Positions 34,915-43,327 are shown, counted from the first letter of the stretch. The stretch: 49,681 bases of DNA from an uncultured Lentisphaerota bacterium (GCA_903912445.1 CAIWHP010000180.1:1-49681); one strand, 5' to 3'. Notes: generated by a model not told the origin, from the sequence alone. Program-made: numbers and translations.

Positions 34915-34943
34915 TGCCTACCACGCACCCGCCGGCGCGTCAA
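34915..34943 (-). promoter_or_regulatory. Candidate promoter of the riboswitch-cobTS transcript
   Basis: On the minus strand TTGACG (34938-34943), 17 nt, TAGGCA (34915-34920), placed just before the aptamer. The adjacent palindrome pair abuts the -35 box. Confidence 0.5.
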
Positions 34944-34946
34944 ACC

Positions 34947-34992
34947 TTTCCCAGCCCGGGAAATCGCGTCGGCCACTTTACCAGCCTTGGAA
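34947..34992. repeat. Degenerate palindrome pair between riboswitch and split metH
   Basis: TTTCCCAGCCCGGGAAA (34947-34963) and TTACCAGCCTTGGAA (34978-34992), centres about 31 bp apart. TTGGAA at 34987-34992 is 17 nt from TAGCTT (35010-35015), which is 7 nt before the GTG start of the methionine synthase gene, the same layout as at 17695-17729. Confidence 0.65.
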
Positions 34993-35022
34993 AACGGCGC
35001 CGTTTCGGGTAGCTTCCGCGGC

Positions 35023-35946
35023 GTGAAACTCACTGAACAAGACGTGCTGATCTTCGACGGGGCCACCGGGACGAACATCCAGCGGATGCAGCTGCCTGCC
35101 GCCGTGTGGGACGGCAAGGAGGGCTGCAACGAGCTGCTGAACGTGACCGCGCCGGAGGCGATTCAAGGCCTGCACCGCTCGTTCCTCGAGGCCGGCGCCC
35201 AGGTCGTGGAGACGAATACCTTCGGCGCTTCGAGCGTCGTGCTGGCGGAATACGGGCTCGAACAGCGCGTCGCGGAAATCAACGCCGCCGCGGTCGCCAA
35301 CGCGCGCGCCGCCATCGCGGGCCGGCCCGGCCGCTGGGTCTGCGGCTCGCTCGGCCCCGGCACCAAGCTCCCCTCGCTCGGCCATATCGAGCCGGCCAAG
35401 CTCGTCGCTTCCTATCGCGAGCAACTCGTCGCCTTGCTCACCGCCGGCGTGGACCTGCTGCTCTTCGAGACCTGCCAGGACCTGTTCCAGATCAAACTGG
35501 GCCTCGTCACGGTCTTCGAGACGATGGAAAAACTCGGCCGCGAAATCCCGGTGCTGGTCTCGGTGACGGTCGAACGCACGGGCACGCTGCTCGTCGGCAC
35601 CGATATCGCCGCCGCGGCGGTCACCGTCGAGCCGTTCCCGCTCTTCTCCTTCGGCCTCAACTGCGCCACCGGGCCGGCCGACATGACCTCGCACGTCCAC
35701 TGGCTCCAGCACAACTGGCCGCGCCGGATTTCCCTCATGCCGAACCAGGGCCTGCCGGAGATCGTCAATGGCCAGACCGCCTACCGCCTCCAGCCCGCCG
35801 ACTTCGCGAAACAGATGAAGCCCTTCGTCGCCGAGTGCGGCGTCAGCATCGTCGGCGGCTGCTGCGGCACCACGCCGGAGCACATCCGCGCGCTGGCGGC
35901 GGCCCTGCACGGCGTCCGCCCGGCTCAACGAGAGGTAGAAGCATGA
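35023..35946 (+). CDS. metH: Methionine synthase homocysteine-binding subunit (split MetH, N-terminal part)
   Basis: 307 residues from the GTG at 35023. An ATG at 34987 lies inside the palindrome and is not preferred. Homologous to the first module of cobalamin-dependent methionine synthase: VLIFDGATGTNIQRMQLP (8-25), GCNELLNVTAPEAIQGLHRSF, and VVETNTFGASS. Zinc ligands are Cys214 (LNCATGP) and Cys280-Cys281 (GGCCGTTP). It binds homocysteine through zinc for methylation by methylcobalamin. The remaining modules are encoded by the next gene, 154 bp downstream, so MetH here is two polypeptides instead of one chain of about 1200 residues. No ribosome site is visible, and the spacing to a possible -10 box suggests a leaderless transcript. 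Confidence 0.93.
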   Translation: MKLTEQDVLIFDGATGTNIQRMQLPAAVWDGKEGCNELLNVTAPEAIQGLHRSFLEAGAQVVETNTFGASSVVLAEYGLEQRVAEINAAAVANARAAIAGRPGRWVCGSLGPGTKLPSLGHIEPAKLVASYREQLVALLTAGVDLLLFETCQDLFQIKLGLVTVFETMEKLGREIPVLVSVTVERTGTLLVGTDIAAAAVTVEPFPLFSFGLNCATGPADMTSHVHWLQHNWPRRISLMPNQGLPEIVNGQTAYRLQPADFAKQMKPFVAECGVSIVGGCCGTTPEHIRALAAALHGVRPAQREVEA

Positions 35947-35975
35947 CGCAGTATTTTCCCAATTCTGTCCAGATG

Positions 35976-36064
35976 GAACATCGAACATCGAACGCCCAAC
36001 ATCCAACATCGAAGTTGGAGACTCTGGACTTCGCTGTTCAGTGTTCGATGTTCATTGTTCGAAG
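35976..36064. repeat. GAACATCGAAC-type repeats between the metH parts
   Basis: Direct copies of GAACATCGAAC and near copies (AACATCCAACATCGAAG) in the left half, and the reverse complement GTTCGATGTTC plus variants in the right half. GAACATCGAACA (35976-35987) is an exact inverse of TGTTCGATGTTC (36042-36053). It fills most of the gap between the two methionine synthase genes and could fold in the transcript. Confidence 0.8.
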
Positions 36065-36100
36065 TTTGTTCTCGAATCTTTTCTTCCCGATGGGGTCACG

Positions 36101-38557
36101 ATGAAGCCCGCCCTCGCCAGCCTCTACCAGGCGATCGAGCTGCGGCAGCCGATCCCGCCGCTGCTGATCGGCGAGCGTATGAACGCGAACGGCTCGAAGC
36201 GGTTCCGCGACCGGCTGCTGGCCGACGACTGGGCCGGCTGCGTCGAGATCGGCGTCGAGCAGGAGAAGCGCGGCGCGCACGTGCTCGATGTCTGCGTGGC
36301 CTACGCCGGGCGCGACGAGAAGCACGACATGCTCGAACTCGTCCGCCGCCTCGCCGGGACGGTCAAGCTGCCGCTGATGATCGACTCGACCACGCCGGAG
36401 GTCATCGAGGCCGCGCTGCAGATCTATCCCGGCCGCTGCATCGTCAACTCGATCAACCTCGAGGACGGCGGCGCGTACCTGCGGCGGGTCTGCGCCCTGC
36501 TGAAAAAATATGGCGCGGCCGCGGTCGCGCTGACGATCCACAAGGGCGGCATGGCGATGCAGGCGCCGGAGAAGATCGCGACGGCGCGCCAGATCCTCGA
36601 CATCGCCTGCGGCGAGTTCGGGATGCGCCCGCAGGACCTGCTGTTCGACGCGCTCACCTTCACCATCGGCGCGGGTGACGAGACCCTGCGCGACAGCGCG
36701 CTCCAGACGCTGGAGGGCATCCGCGGCATCAAGGCCGCGCTGCCGGGGGTCGGCTGCGTGCTGGGCCTGAGCAACATCTCCTTCGGCCTCGCGCCGGCCT
36801 CGCGCAAGATCCTCAACTCGGTCTTTCTCCACGAGGCGGTCCTGGCCGGCCTCGACGCCGCCATCGTGGATGCCGGCAGCATTCTGCCGCTCGCAAAGAT
36901 CGATGTGGCCGACCGCGAGACCTGCCATAACCTGCTCTTCGACAAGCATACCGACGCGGATAAAAAACCGCTGACGCTGTTCATCGAGCACTTCCAGGCG
37001 AAGGCCGGCACGACGCCGGAGAAGGCGAACGCCGATGCGGAGGCCAAGAAGCCGGCCGAAATCGCCCTGACCGACCGCATCATCGAAGGCTCGAAGGAAG
37101 GGCTGGAAGACCTGCTGGAAATTTTGATGCGGCGGATGCCGCCGGTGGAGATCATCAACCGCATCCTGATCCCGGCCATGCGCGAGGTCGGCGAACTGTT
37201 CGGACGCGGCGAGCTGCTGCTGCCGTTCGTGCTGCAAAGCGCGGAGGCGATGAAGCGCGCCGTCACGCTGCTGGAGCCGCACATGCCCGCCGTGCAGGAA
37301 GGCCACGCGACCAAGATCCTGCTCGCCACCGTGCAGGGCGACGTCCACGACATCGGCAAGAACCTCGTGGACATCATCCTGACCAACAACGGCTACAAGG
37401 TGTTCAACCTCGGCATCAAGGTCCCGGCCGAGGTCATCATCGAGAAGGCCCGCGAGCTCAAGCCCGACCTCATCGGGTTGAGCGGCCTGCTGGTGAAGAG
37501 CGCGCTGGTGATGAAGGAGAGCATGCGGCAATACCGCGAGGCGGCGCTCGGCGCGCCGATCCTGCTCGGCGGCGCGGCGCTGACCCGCAAGTTCGTCGCG
37601 CTGGACTGCGCGCCGGACTACGACCACCCGGTGGTCTACTGCGCCGACGCCTTCGCCGGCCTGCAGGCCGTGCGCGATTTCGAGGCCGGCAAGCTTCGCA
37701 GCACGACCTTCGACACCGCCGGGGCGGCCCCGCTCAAGCCCGGCCTGAAGAACCTCGAGATCGACCGCAACCAGCCCGTACCCGCGCCCCCGTTCCTCGG
37801 CTTCCGGCACGTCCGCGACATTCCGCTGGCGGAGGTCTTCCCCTACGTCAACACCGAGGCGCTCTTCCGCGGCCGCTGGGGCTACCGCCGCGCCAAGCTC
37901 ACCGCCGAGGATTACGAAAAGATCCTCGCCGAAAAAGTGCGCCCCCTCTATGCCCGGCTCCAGCACGACAGCGTCAGCGAAGGCCTGCTCCAGCCGCAGG
38001 CCGCCTACGGCTACTTCCGCTGTTTTGCCCGCGACGACGAGGTGGTCGTGCGCGACGGGCAGAACGAGTACGTCTTCGGCTTTCCGCGCCAGGGTGCGCC
38101 GCCGCACCTGTGCATCGCCGACTTCTTCAAGACCGAGGCCGAGGGTGGCGACATCGCCGGCTTCTTCGTCGTCACCATCGGCGCGCAGCTCGGCGAGCGC
38201 ACCCAAAAGCTGTTCGAGTCCAACCAATACCACGACTACCTGATGCTCCACGGCTTCGGCACCGAGGTGACCGACGCGCTGGCCGAATACTGGCACGCCG
38301 TGATGCGCCACGAGCTCGGCATCGCCGGCAGCGAGCCGGCGACCAAGGCCGGGTTCGTCACGCAGGACTACCAGGGCTCGCGCTACGGCTTCGGCTATCC
38401 CGCCTGCCCCGACCTCGGCGCGCAGCTGCCCGTCTTTGCCCTGCTCAAGCCCGACGCGCTCGGCATCACGCTGACCGAGAACATGCAGATGGTCCCGGAG
38501 TTCACCACCTCCGCCATCGTCGCCCACCACCCCCAGGCCAAATATTTCGCGGTGTAA
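36101..38557 (+). CDS. metH: Methionine synthase, folate-, cobalamin- and AdoMet-binding modules (split MetH, C-terminal part)
   Basis: 818 residues. Modules in order: pterin-binding barrel (about 15-290; PPLLIGERMNANGSKRF, PLMIDSTTPEVIEAAL, NSINLEDG); cap and cobalamin-binding domain (about 320-560; the base-off motif DVHDIGKN at 414-421 with His416 as the lower cobalt ligand, then IGLSGLLVKS); and the reactivation domain (about 595-818; RGRWGYRR, HDYLMLHGFGTEVTDALAEYWH, RYGFGYPACPD and the final AIVAHHPQAKYFAV), which binds AdoMet for reductive methylation. All modules missing from the preceding gene are present. It transfers methyl from methyltetrahydrofolate to homocysteine. The stop is 2 nt from the rubredoxin start. 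Confidence 0.96.
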   Translation: MKPALASLYQAIELRQPIPPLLIGERMNANGSKRFRDRLLADDWAGCVEIGVEQEKRGAHVLDVCVAYAGRDEKHDMLELVRRLAGTVKLPLMIDSTTPEVIEAALQIYPGRCIVNSINLEDGGAYLRRVCALLKKYGAAAVALTIHKGGMAMQAPEKIATARQILDIACGEFGMRPQDLLFDALTFTIGAGDETLRDSALQTLEGIRGIKAALPGVGCVLGLSNISFGLAPASRKILNSVFLHEAVLAGLDAAIVDAGSILPLAKIDVADRETCHNLLFDKHTDADKKPLTLFIEHFQAKAGTTPEKANADAEAKKPAEIALTDRIIEGSKEGLEDLLEILMRRMPPVEIINRILIPAMREVGELFGRGELLLPFVLQSAEAMKRAVTLLEPHMPAVQEGHATKILLATVQGDVHDIGKNLVDIILTNNGYKVFNLGIKVPAEVIIEKARELKPDLIGLSGLLVKSALVMKESMRQYREAALGAPILLGGAALTRKFVALDCAPDYDHPVVYCADAFAGLQAVRDFEAGKLRSTTFDTAGAAPLKPGLKNLEIDRNQPVPAPPFLGFRHVRDIPLAEVFPYVNTEALFRGRWGYRRAKLTAEDYEKILAEKVRPLYARLQHDSVSEGLLQPQAAYGYFRCFARDDEVVVRDGQNEYVFGFPRQGAPPHLCIADFFKTEAEGGDIAGFFVVTIGAQLGERTQKLFESNQYHDYLMLHGFGTEVTDALAEYWHAVMRHELGIAGSEPATKAGFVTQDYQGSRYGFGYPACPDLGAQLPVFALLKPDALGITLTENMQMVPEFTTSAIVAHHPQAKYFAV

Positions 38558-38559
38558 CC

Positions 38560-38736
38560 ATGACCGAACAAAAACTTCAGAAATTCATCTGCACGAACTG
38601 CGGGTATGTCTATGACCCGGCGAACGGCGATGTGATGAGCCATGTGCCGCCGGGCACGGCGTTCGAACACCTGCCGGAAGGCTGGGTCTGCCCCGTCTGC
38701 TACGTCACGACGGATCAGTTCGACCCGGTGGATTGA
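38560..38736 (+). CDS. Rubredoxin
   Basis: 58 residues. The iron-binding pairs are CTNCGYVYDP (Cys11 and Cys14) and VCPVCYV, with the rubredoxin pattern of aromatic and Gly residues around them (GYVYDPANGD, PEGWVCPVC). The usual second knuckle CPxCG is CPVCY here, a slight departure. It begins 2 nt after the metH stop, so it is almost certainly cotranscribed. Rubredoxins carry single electrons in anaerobes. Given the position, it may deliver the electron for reactivation of oxidised cob(II)alamin on MetH, a job done by flavodoxin in E. coli; this is inferred from context only. Confidence 0.9.
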   Translation: MTEQKLQKFICTNCGYVYDPANGDVMSHVPPGTAFEHLPEGWVCPVCYVTTDQFDPVD

Positions 38737-38801
38737 GCGCGCCGGATGGACTTCGTGGACAGGCTGGTTTGGCCAGCTGGTCCGTTCTGCCTGCAGCTTT
38801 A

Positions 38802-39560
38802 TTACTTCCCGCGCTTGCCGGCGTGCCCCTTCTTCTGCGGCGGCGGCAGCGTGGGTGCGGTCTTGAGGATATCGGCCCAAAGCGCGAAACGTTTTGGCGA
38901 CATTTTTTGCAACTCGGCGAGACGGGCGGCACCGGCATCGAGACATGCTGCGTAGACGAGGGAAAACTCGGCAAGATCCTCGTGGGCGACCTGGTCGCCG
39001 TAAGCGGAGACGGAAACTTTGTCGTCGGCGATGGCCTTCTTCCAGCGCTCCAACGTGTCGGGCCGGACCGAGGTGACGCGCTGTTCGAGGATGTGACCGG
39101 CCTCGTGCAAAATCACCTGTGCCCCTGCGGTGGGCACCACGTTCAAATAGTCCTGCGAACCATGGGCGGCGGCGCCGCCGAGTTTGGCGTAGAGAGCCAG
39201 GCCCGCTTTGTCGCCCTCGGAGACGATGGGGAGAATGGCGCGATAGGCCGGCGGCAGCTTTTGCAACCGTTCGAAACACTCCTCGATGCGCACCCTGGTC
39301 GCATCTTGAATGGTGATCTTGAATTTAACCGTACCCAAGCTGGCCTGCCAGACCTGACCGGGCGACTTGTCGTTGAGCATTTCGACCGGCGCCGGGCCGG
39401 AAATAATTTTGACCTTGTCGATGTTCTTTTTCCCCACGCCGCCCTGCAGCGCGCCGAAATGAGCCATCAGTTTCGCGGGATGGTCGGCCTTCCCGGCGAC
39501 AACCGCCGGACAGGCTGACAGCAGCACCGCGGTCACCAGCAAAAAAGAGAGTGCGTTCAT
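38802..39560 (-). CDS. Exported zinc metalloprotease-like protein (HEAGH)
   Basis: 252 residues from the ATG at 39560, where a signal peptide or lipobox-like segment (LVTAVLLSACPAV) begins. The zinc site is VILHEAGHILE (His152, His156) with a downstream HEDLAEF segment (Glu194/Glu198) that can supply the third ligand. The Tyr at AYGDQ is also placed as in anthrax lethal-factor-like and Pro-Pro endopeptidase-like gluzincins (HExxH, Tyr, E-xx-AE). The resemblance is by motif only. A Lys-rich, Pro-rich tail (PPPQKKGHAGKRGK) ends the protein. It is convergent with the rubredoxin gene. The substrate is unknown; turnover of surface or exported proteins is possible. Confidence 0.75.
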   Translation of the reverse strand: MNALSFLLVTAVLLSACPAVVAGKADHPAKLMAHFGALQGGVGKKNIDKVKIISGPAPVEMLNDKSPGQVWQASLGTVKFKITIQDATRVRIEECFERLQKLPPAYRAILPIVSEGDKAGLALYAKLGGAAAHGSQDYLNVVPTAGAQVILHEAGHILEQRVTSVRPDTLERWKKAIADDKVSVSAYGDQVAHEDLAEFSLVYAACLDAGAARLAELQKMSPKRFALWADILKTAPTLPPPQKKGHAGKRGK

Positions 39561-41548
39561 GGACCGCGAAACTGCCAGAAGGCCGCCGACGGGGCAAGTG
39601 CAATGAAACGGCCAGACCTCAGGCAACTTACCCGGCCACCGTGTGAAGTCAGGTCAGTGATTCCATGCATTCATACTCCGGAAGGGCTCATGTATGCACG
39701 ATGCGATCAACCGGCTTAACGGCAACCTTCGAACCAAGAGCCGGCTCGTCGTGGATCTATCCGGGTGCCTCGGCGGGACCTTGGATTGCGTGACGCCCTT
39801 AACCTCGGCAAACTACGCGCTGGCCCATCAGGGCAGGGCCTTCAGCGCGGCCCTGACCGGCGGCCTGGCACGCACGATAACATTAAGTTGAACCAGCCCT
39901 AAGCAGGCTTTCGGCACGCGCAGGTAGCGTTCTCATTGTGCCTCCTAAAGGAACTCCACCGTCTTCATTCCAGGCCCGACGGGCGGATGGCGGTCAGGAG
40001 GGCTCCGGAGTGTCAGGATCCCTCTCCATACCCGGGAAATAGATTTTGCTGCATTCCGGGCACAAGCCGTGCGTAAAGGTTGCTTCTGAATGAACGTCGG
40101 GCTGATCGCGCGGTCATCGGGAAGCGTGATGTCGTTTACCGACATGCCCTCCAACTCTTCCACGCGATACCCGAAGATATCGGACATTCTCTGATTCACG
40201 CGCAACAGGTGACCGTCCAATGAAACGATACATACACCATCGTTGGCACTCTCAAAAGCACAGCGAAAGAGTTCTTTATCATCGATAGTTTCGATCTGCT
40301 GGTTTTCAGATTTCCGGCCGGTGATATCCATATCGGCAGGCCTCTCTTCTATGCGTCTGGTGCTTTCGTGCCCTTACCAGGATGAGAACTGGATGCGCTA
40401 CGCACCCCGCGCGCTGCCGAGCGGTCGCCGTATGCGCTTGATGCCTTCATATTCATTCCCATGCCCATCATCGTGTTTTAACTGCTCCAGCCTCCTTTAG
40501 GAATCATGATCGAGCGCGCCGACTTCAGGCAGACTTGCGGGTGACCACAGCGGTGTCTCGCTCCTATGCAGACAAAATACATGCCGGGCTGGATGCTAAC
40601 GCGTGGCAAGCCGAGGGGCGCGTGCGCAGAGCCCGTCATGGTTGCCGGCACCGGTCATGCGCTTTTCCACGCAGGTAAGAGGATAGGCGCATCACTTACC
40701 GAATGCGGGACACGCCGCGATGGCGGAACAAGCGCCGCGCGTTTCACGCTGGAGCACCCGCCCTTCACGCGGCGCCATGAGCAACACCGGTACGGGGGCG
40801 CGGCGTACGGCTGCGCCGGCGCTTTTGCGGGCACCGATTGAGCTACTCCTTTTTGAGTATATTTTCTTCTGTGCGCTCCACGGGTGCCCTTATAACGTAC
40901 CAGCGTGCAGAGCAAGACTAGGTTCAGGGGTTGAACAGACCAGAACCAGCGATGCACGAATGGGTACATGACGAAAGCACTGACATTGGCATTGTTGGCG
41001 GAGGGCTTGCCGCTGAGCAGTCCCGCCGATGCAGCCCTTATCAGTTCAACGGCCCTCGGCCCCGATCCGGGCTTGGGCAGGACAACGGGCCGTGGGCCTT
41101 CCAAATAAACTCCACTTTTCAACCCCTGGTTAGCGGGCGCTGGGCCTCCCGCGCCGGGGGATTCTTCTTACAGAGCAGGTAGCGGCGTCAGGGGCTCGTC
41201 TTCACGTTGTACCTCGCGTGAAGGCGCTGCGTCCGCTTCTCTCCAAATTTGGGCACGCTTGCAGGCGGAGGCGTTGCCGCGCTTCGGCCGCACCTGTGGC
41301 TGAAGATGTTGCCGAGTTTCCGCTGCTCGGACGGCTCCGATCTGGCAGCCCCGGTGTATGGTCTGGATGGCCGTCGGCTCTAGTTCCATCGCGCCAGCCA
41401 GCCCCCGCGCCATCAACGCCACCCTTTCCTTTTCCATGTCTGCCAGTCGGCATAAGCACGCGTCTCCGGACATTTCATTGGCGCGGGAGCCGTTCTGTCG
41501 GTACTATGCCGCCCGCGAGCGCCTGACCGCACGCGAAGGAAGACCCGC
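39561..41548. other. Gene-poor 2-kb stretch
   Basis: Apart from the PAS pseudogene, no convincing gene is seen. Short open frames exist: 39694-39891 on the plus strand, 65 residues; 40655-41122 on the minus strand, 155 residues with no recognisable family and with composition shifts; 41168-41473 on the minus strand, 101 residues. None has homology I recognise. Two Shine-Dalgarno-like AGGAGG sites lie on the minus strand: near 39950, before a 17-codon frame, and near 40490, before a 40-codon frame starting MMGMGMNMKASSAYGD. Inverted copies of CAGGGGTTGAA (40925-40935) and TTCAACCCCTG (41118-41128) bracket about 180 bp. The stretch looks like decayed or imported DNA. Confidence 0.5.
39994..40331 (-). 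pseudogene. PAS sensor protein remnant with internal deletion and frameshift
   Basis: From an ATG at 40331, the frame encodes a PAS-domain start: ELFRCAFESANDGVCIVSLD, then LLRVNQRMSDIFGYRVEELEG and ITLPDDRAISPTFIQ. After about 40100 the original frame becomes nonsense. A different frame from about 40092 reads HSEATFTHGLCPECSKIYF and then stops at 39994. That sentence is the typical tail of multi-domain PAS/GAF signalling proteins. The middle, including the remaining PAS fold and output region, is missing, so the remnant is most simply explained by an internal deletion joining the two ends out of frame. No kinase or cyclase domain remains. Confidence 0.72.
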
Positions 41549-43327
41549 ATGGCACTGCTTACACTGCAAAATATTTCGATGGCCTTTGGTGGGCCTCTGC
41601 TGCTCGATGGGGCTTGTCTCCAGCTGGAGCGGAACGAACGCGTCTGCCTGCTGGGCCGCAACGGCGAGGGCAAGTCCACGCTGCTGCGCATCATCAGCGG
41701 CGAGATCGCCCCGCTGGGTGGCGAGATCAGCCGCCAGAAGGAGCTGAAGATCGGGCTGCTGATGCAGCAGGTTGCCAGCGGCGTGCCGGGCACGGTCGCC
41801 GAGATCGTGGAACAGGGCCTCGGCCCGGAAGGCGAGGACTGGGAACGGTCGCAATGGGTCGAGAAGGTCATCTCGCAGGTCGGCCTGGAGCCCGAGCTGG
41901 TGTTCGACACCCTCTCCGGCGGGCAGAAGCGGCGCGCGCTGCTGGCGCGCGCGCTGGTCCGCGAGCCGGACCTGCTCATCCTCGACGAACCGACCAACCA
42001 TCTCGACATCGCCTCGATCCAGTGGCTGGAAAACTTCCTGCTGCGCTGGCAAGGCTCGGTCCTCTTCGTGACGCACGACCGCGTCTTCCTGCGCAAGCTG
42101 GCCACCCGCGTGGTCGAGCTGGACCGCGGCCAGCTGACGAGCTGGGCGTGCACCTACGACCAATATGTGGAGCGCAAACAGGCCTTGCTGGAGGCGCAAG
42201 AGGTGCAGTGGGCGGTCTTCGACAAGAAGATGGCCGTGGAAGAAACCTGGCTCCGCAAGGGCGTCAAGGCCCGCCGGGCGCGCAACGAGGGCCGCGTCAC
42301 GGCGCTGGAAAACATGCGCGCCGAGCGGCGCGCGCGGCGCGAGTTGGCGGGCACCGTGACCATGCAGGCGCAGATCGCCGAGCGCACCGGCCGCAAGGTG
42401 ATCACCACCAAGGAGCTCAGCTACGCCTGGGGCGACGACCCGCTGGTGCGCGATTTTACCACGACGATCATGCGCGGCGACAAGATCGGGCTGATGGGCC
42501 CGAACGGCTGCGGCAAGACCACGCTCCTGCACCTGCTGCTCGGCCGCCTGGCGCCGCAGTCCGGGACGGTGGAGCACGGCACCAAGCTGGAGATCGCCTA
42601 CTTCGACCAGCACCGCGCACAGCTCAACGAGGCGCTGACCGTGGCGCAGAACATCGTCGGCGACAACGACACCCTGACCATCAACGGCCATCGCCGGCAC
42701 ATCATCAGCTACCTGGAAGATTTCCTGTTCCCGCCTGAGCGCACCCGCACGCCGGTCAAGGCGCTCTCCGGCGGCGAGCGCAACCGGCTCCTGCTCGCGC
42801 GCCTGTTCGCGCGCCCCGCCAACGTGCTCGTGCTCGACGAGCCGACCAACGACCTGGACATGGAGACGCTCGACCTGCTCGAGGACTTGCTGGTGGAATT
42901 CGACGGCACGCTGCTGCTCGTCAGCCACGACCGCGCGTTCCTCAACGAGGTGGTCACCAGCACGCTGGTCTTCGAGGGCGAAGGCCGCATCACGGAATAC
43001 GTCGGCGGTTACGACGACTGGCTGCGCCAGCGCCCGGCGCCGGCCACCGCGCCGAAAGAGACTGCGGCGCAGCGCGAGAAAGAGCCCGAGCAGCCGCGCC
43101 CGCGCAAGCTCAGCTTCAAGGAGCAGAAGGAGCTGGACGCCCTGCCCGCCCGGATCACCAAGCTGGAGCAGGACCTGGAAACGCTGCAGAAGCAGATGGG
43201 CGAACCGAGCTACTTCCGCAGCGCGCCCGACGTGCTCAAGGCCGACCACGAACGTCTGGAACAGATCCCCGGCGAGTTGGAAAAGCTGTACGACCGCTGG
43301 GAAGAGCTCGAAGAGCACAAGGGCTGA
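41549..43327 (+). CDS. uup: ABC-F family ATPase (Uup-like)
   Basis: 592 residues with AAGGAAG before the ATG. It carries two ATP-binding domains in one chain and no membrane segments. First domain: GRNGEGKSTLL (Walker A), LSGGQKRRALLARAL (signature), LLILDEPTNHLD (Walker B). Second domain: GPNGCGKTTLL, LSGGERNRLLLARLF and VLVLDEPTNDLD. The linker between them is helical and basic (about 200-285; RKGVKARRARNEGRV). A C-terminal coiled coil (about 510-592; ARITKLEQDLETLQKQMG) follows a Pro-rich hinge, as in Uup. ABC-F proteins act on the ribosome, and Uup also on DNA or ribosome assembly. The cytoplasmic role here is inferred from family. It stands alone, with the gene-poor stretch before it. 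Confidence 0.9.
   Translation: MALLTLQNISMAFGGPLLLDGACLQLERNERVCLLGRNGEGKSTLLRIISGEIAPLGGEISRQKELKIGLLMQQVASGVPGTVAEIVEQGLGPEGEDWERSQWVEKVISQVGLEPELVFDTLSGGQKRRALLARALVREPDLLILDEPTNHLDIASIQWLENFLLRWQGSVLFVTHDRVFLRKLATRVVELDRGQLTSWACTYDQYVERKQALLEAQEVQWAVFDKKMAVEETWLRKGVKARRARNEGRVTALENMRAERRARRELAGTVTMQAQIAERTGRKVITTKELSYAWGDDPLVRDFTTTIMRGDKIGLMGPNGCGKTTLLHLLLGRLAPQSGTVEHGTKLEIAYFDQHRAQLNEALTVAQNIVGDNDTLTINGHRRHIISYLEDFLFPPERTRTPVKALSGGERNRLLLARLFARPANVLVLDEPTNDLDMETLDLLEDLLVEFDGTLLLVSHDRAFLNEVVTSTLVFEGEGRITEYVGGYDDWLRQRPAPATAPKETAAQREKEPEQPRPRKLSFKEQKELDALPARITKLEQDLETLQKQMGEPSYFRSAPDVLKADHERLEQIPGELEKLYDRWEELEEHKG

Noticed and set aside
34987-35022. ATG start for the first metH gene at 34987
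   Set aside because: It lies inside the palindrome and candidate -35 box; family alignment begins shortly after the GTG at 35023.
35976-36064. CRISPR-like short repeats
   Set aside because: Units are only 10-12 nt, without regular spacers, and occur in both orientations.
36038-38530. 830-codon minus-strand frame opposite the second metH gene
   Set aside because: Low-complexity Asp/Val/Arg-rich translation typical of an antisense frame in GC-rich DNA; the plus strand encodes complete MetH modules.
40655-41122. 155-codon minus-strand frame in the gene-poor stretch
   Set aside because: No ribosome site at its start, no recognised family, and an internal change in composition; kept only as part of the gene-poor description.
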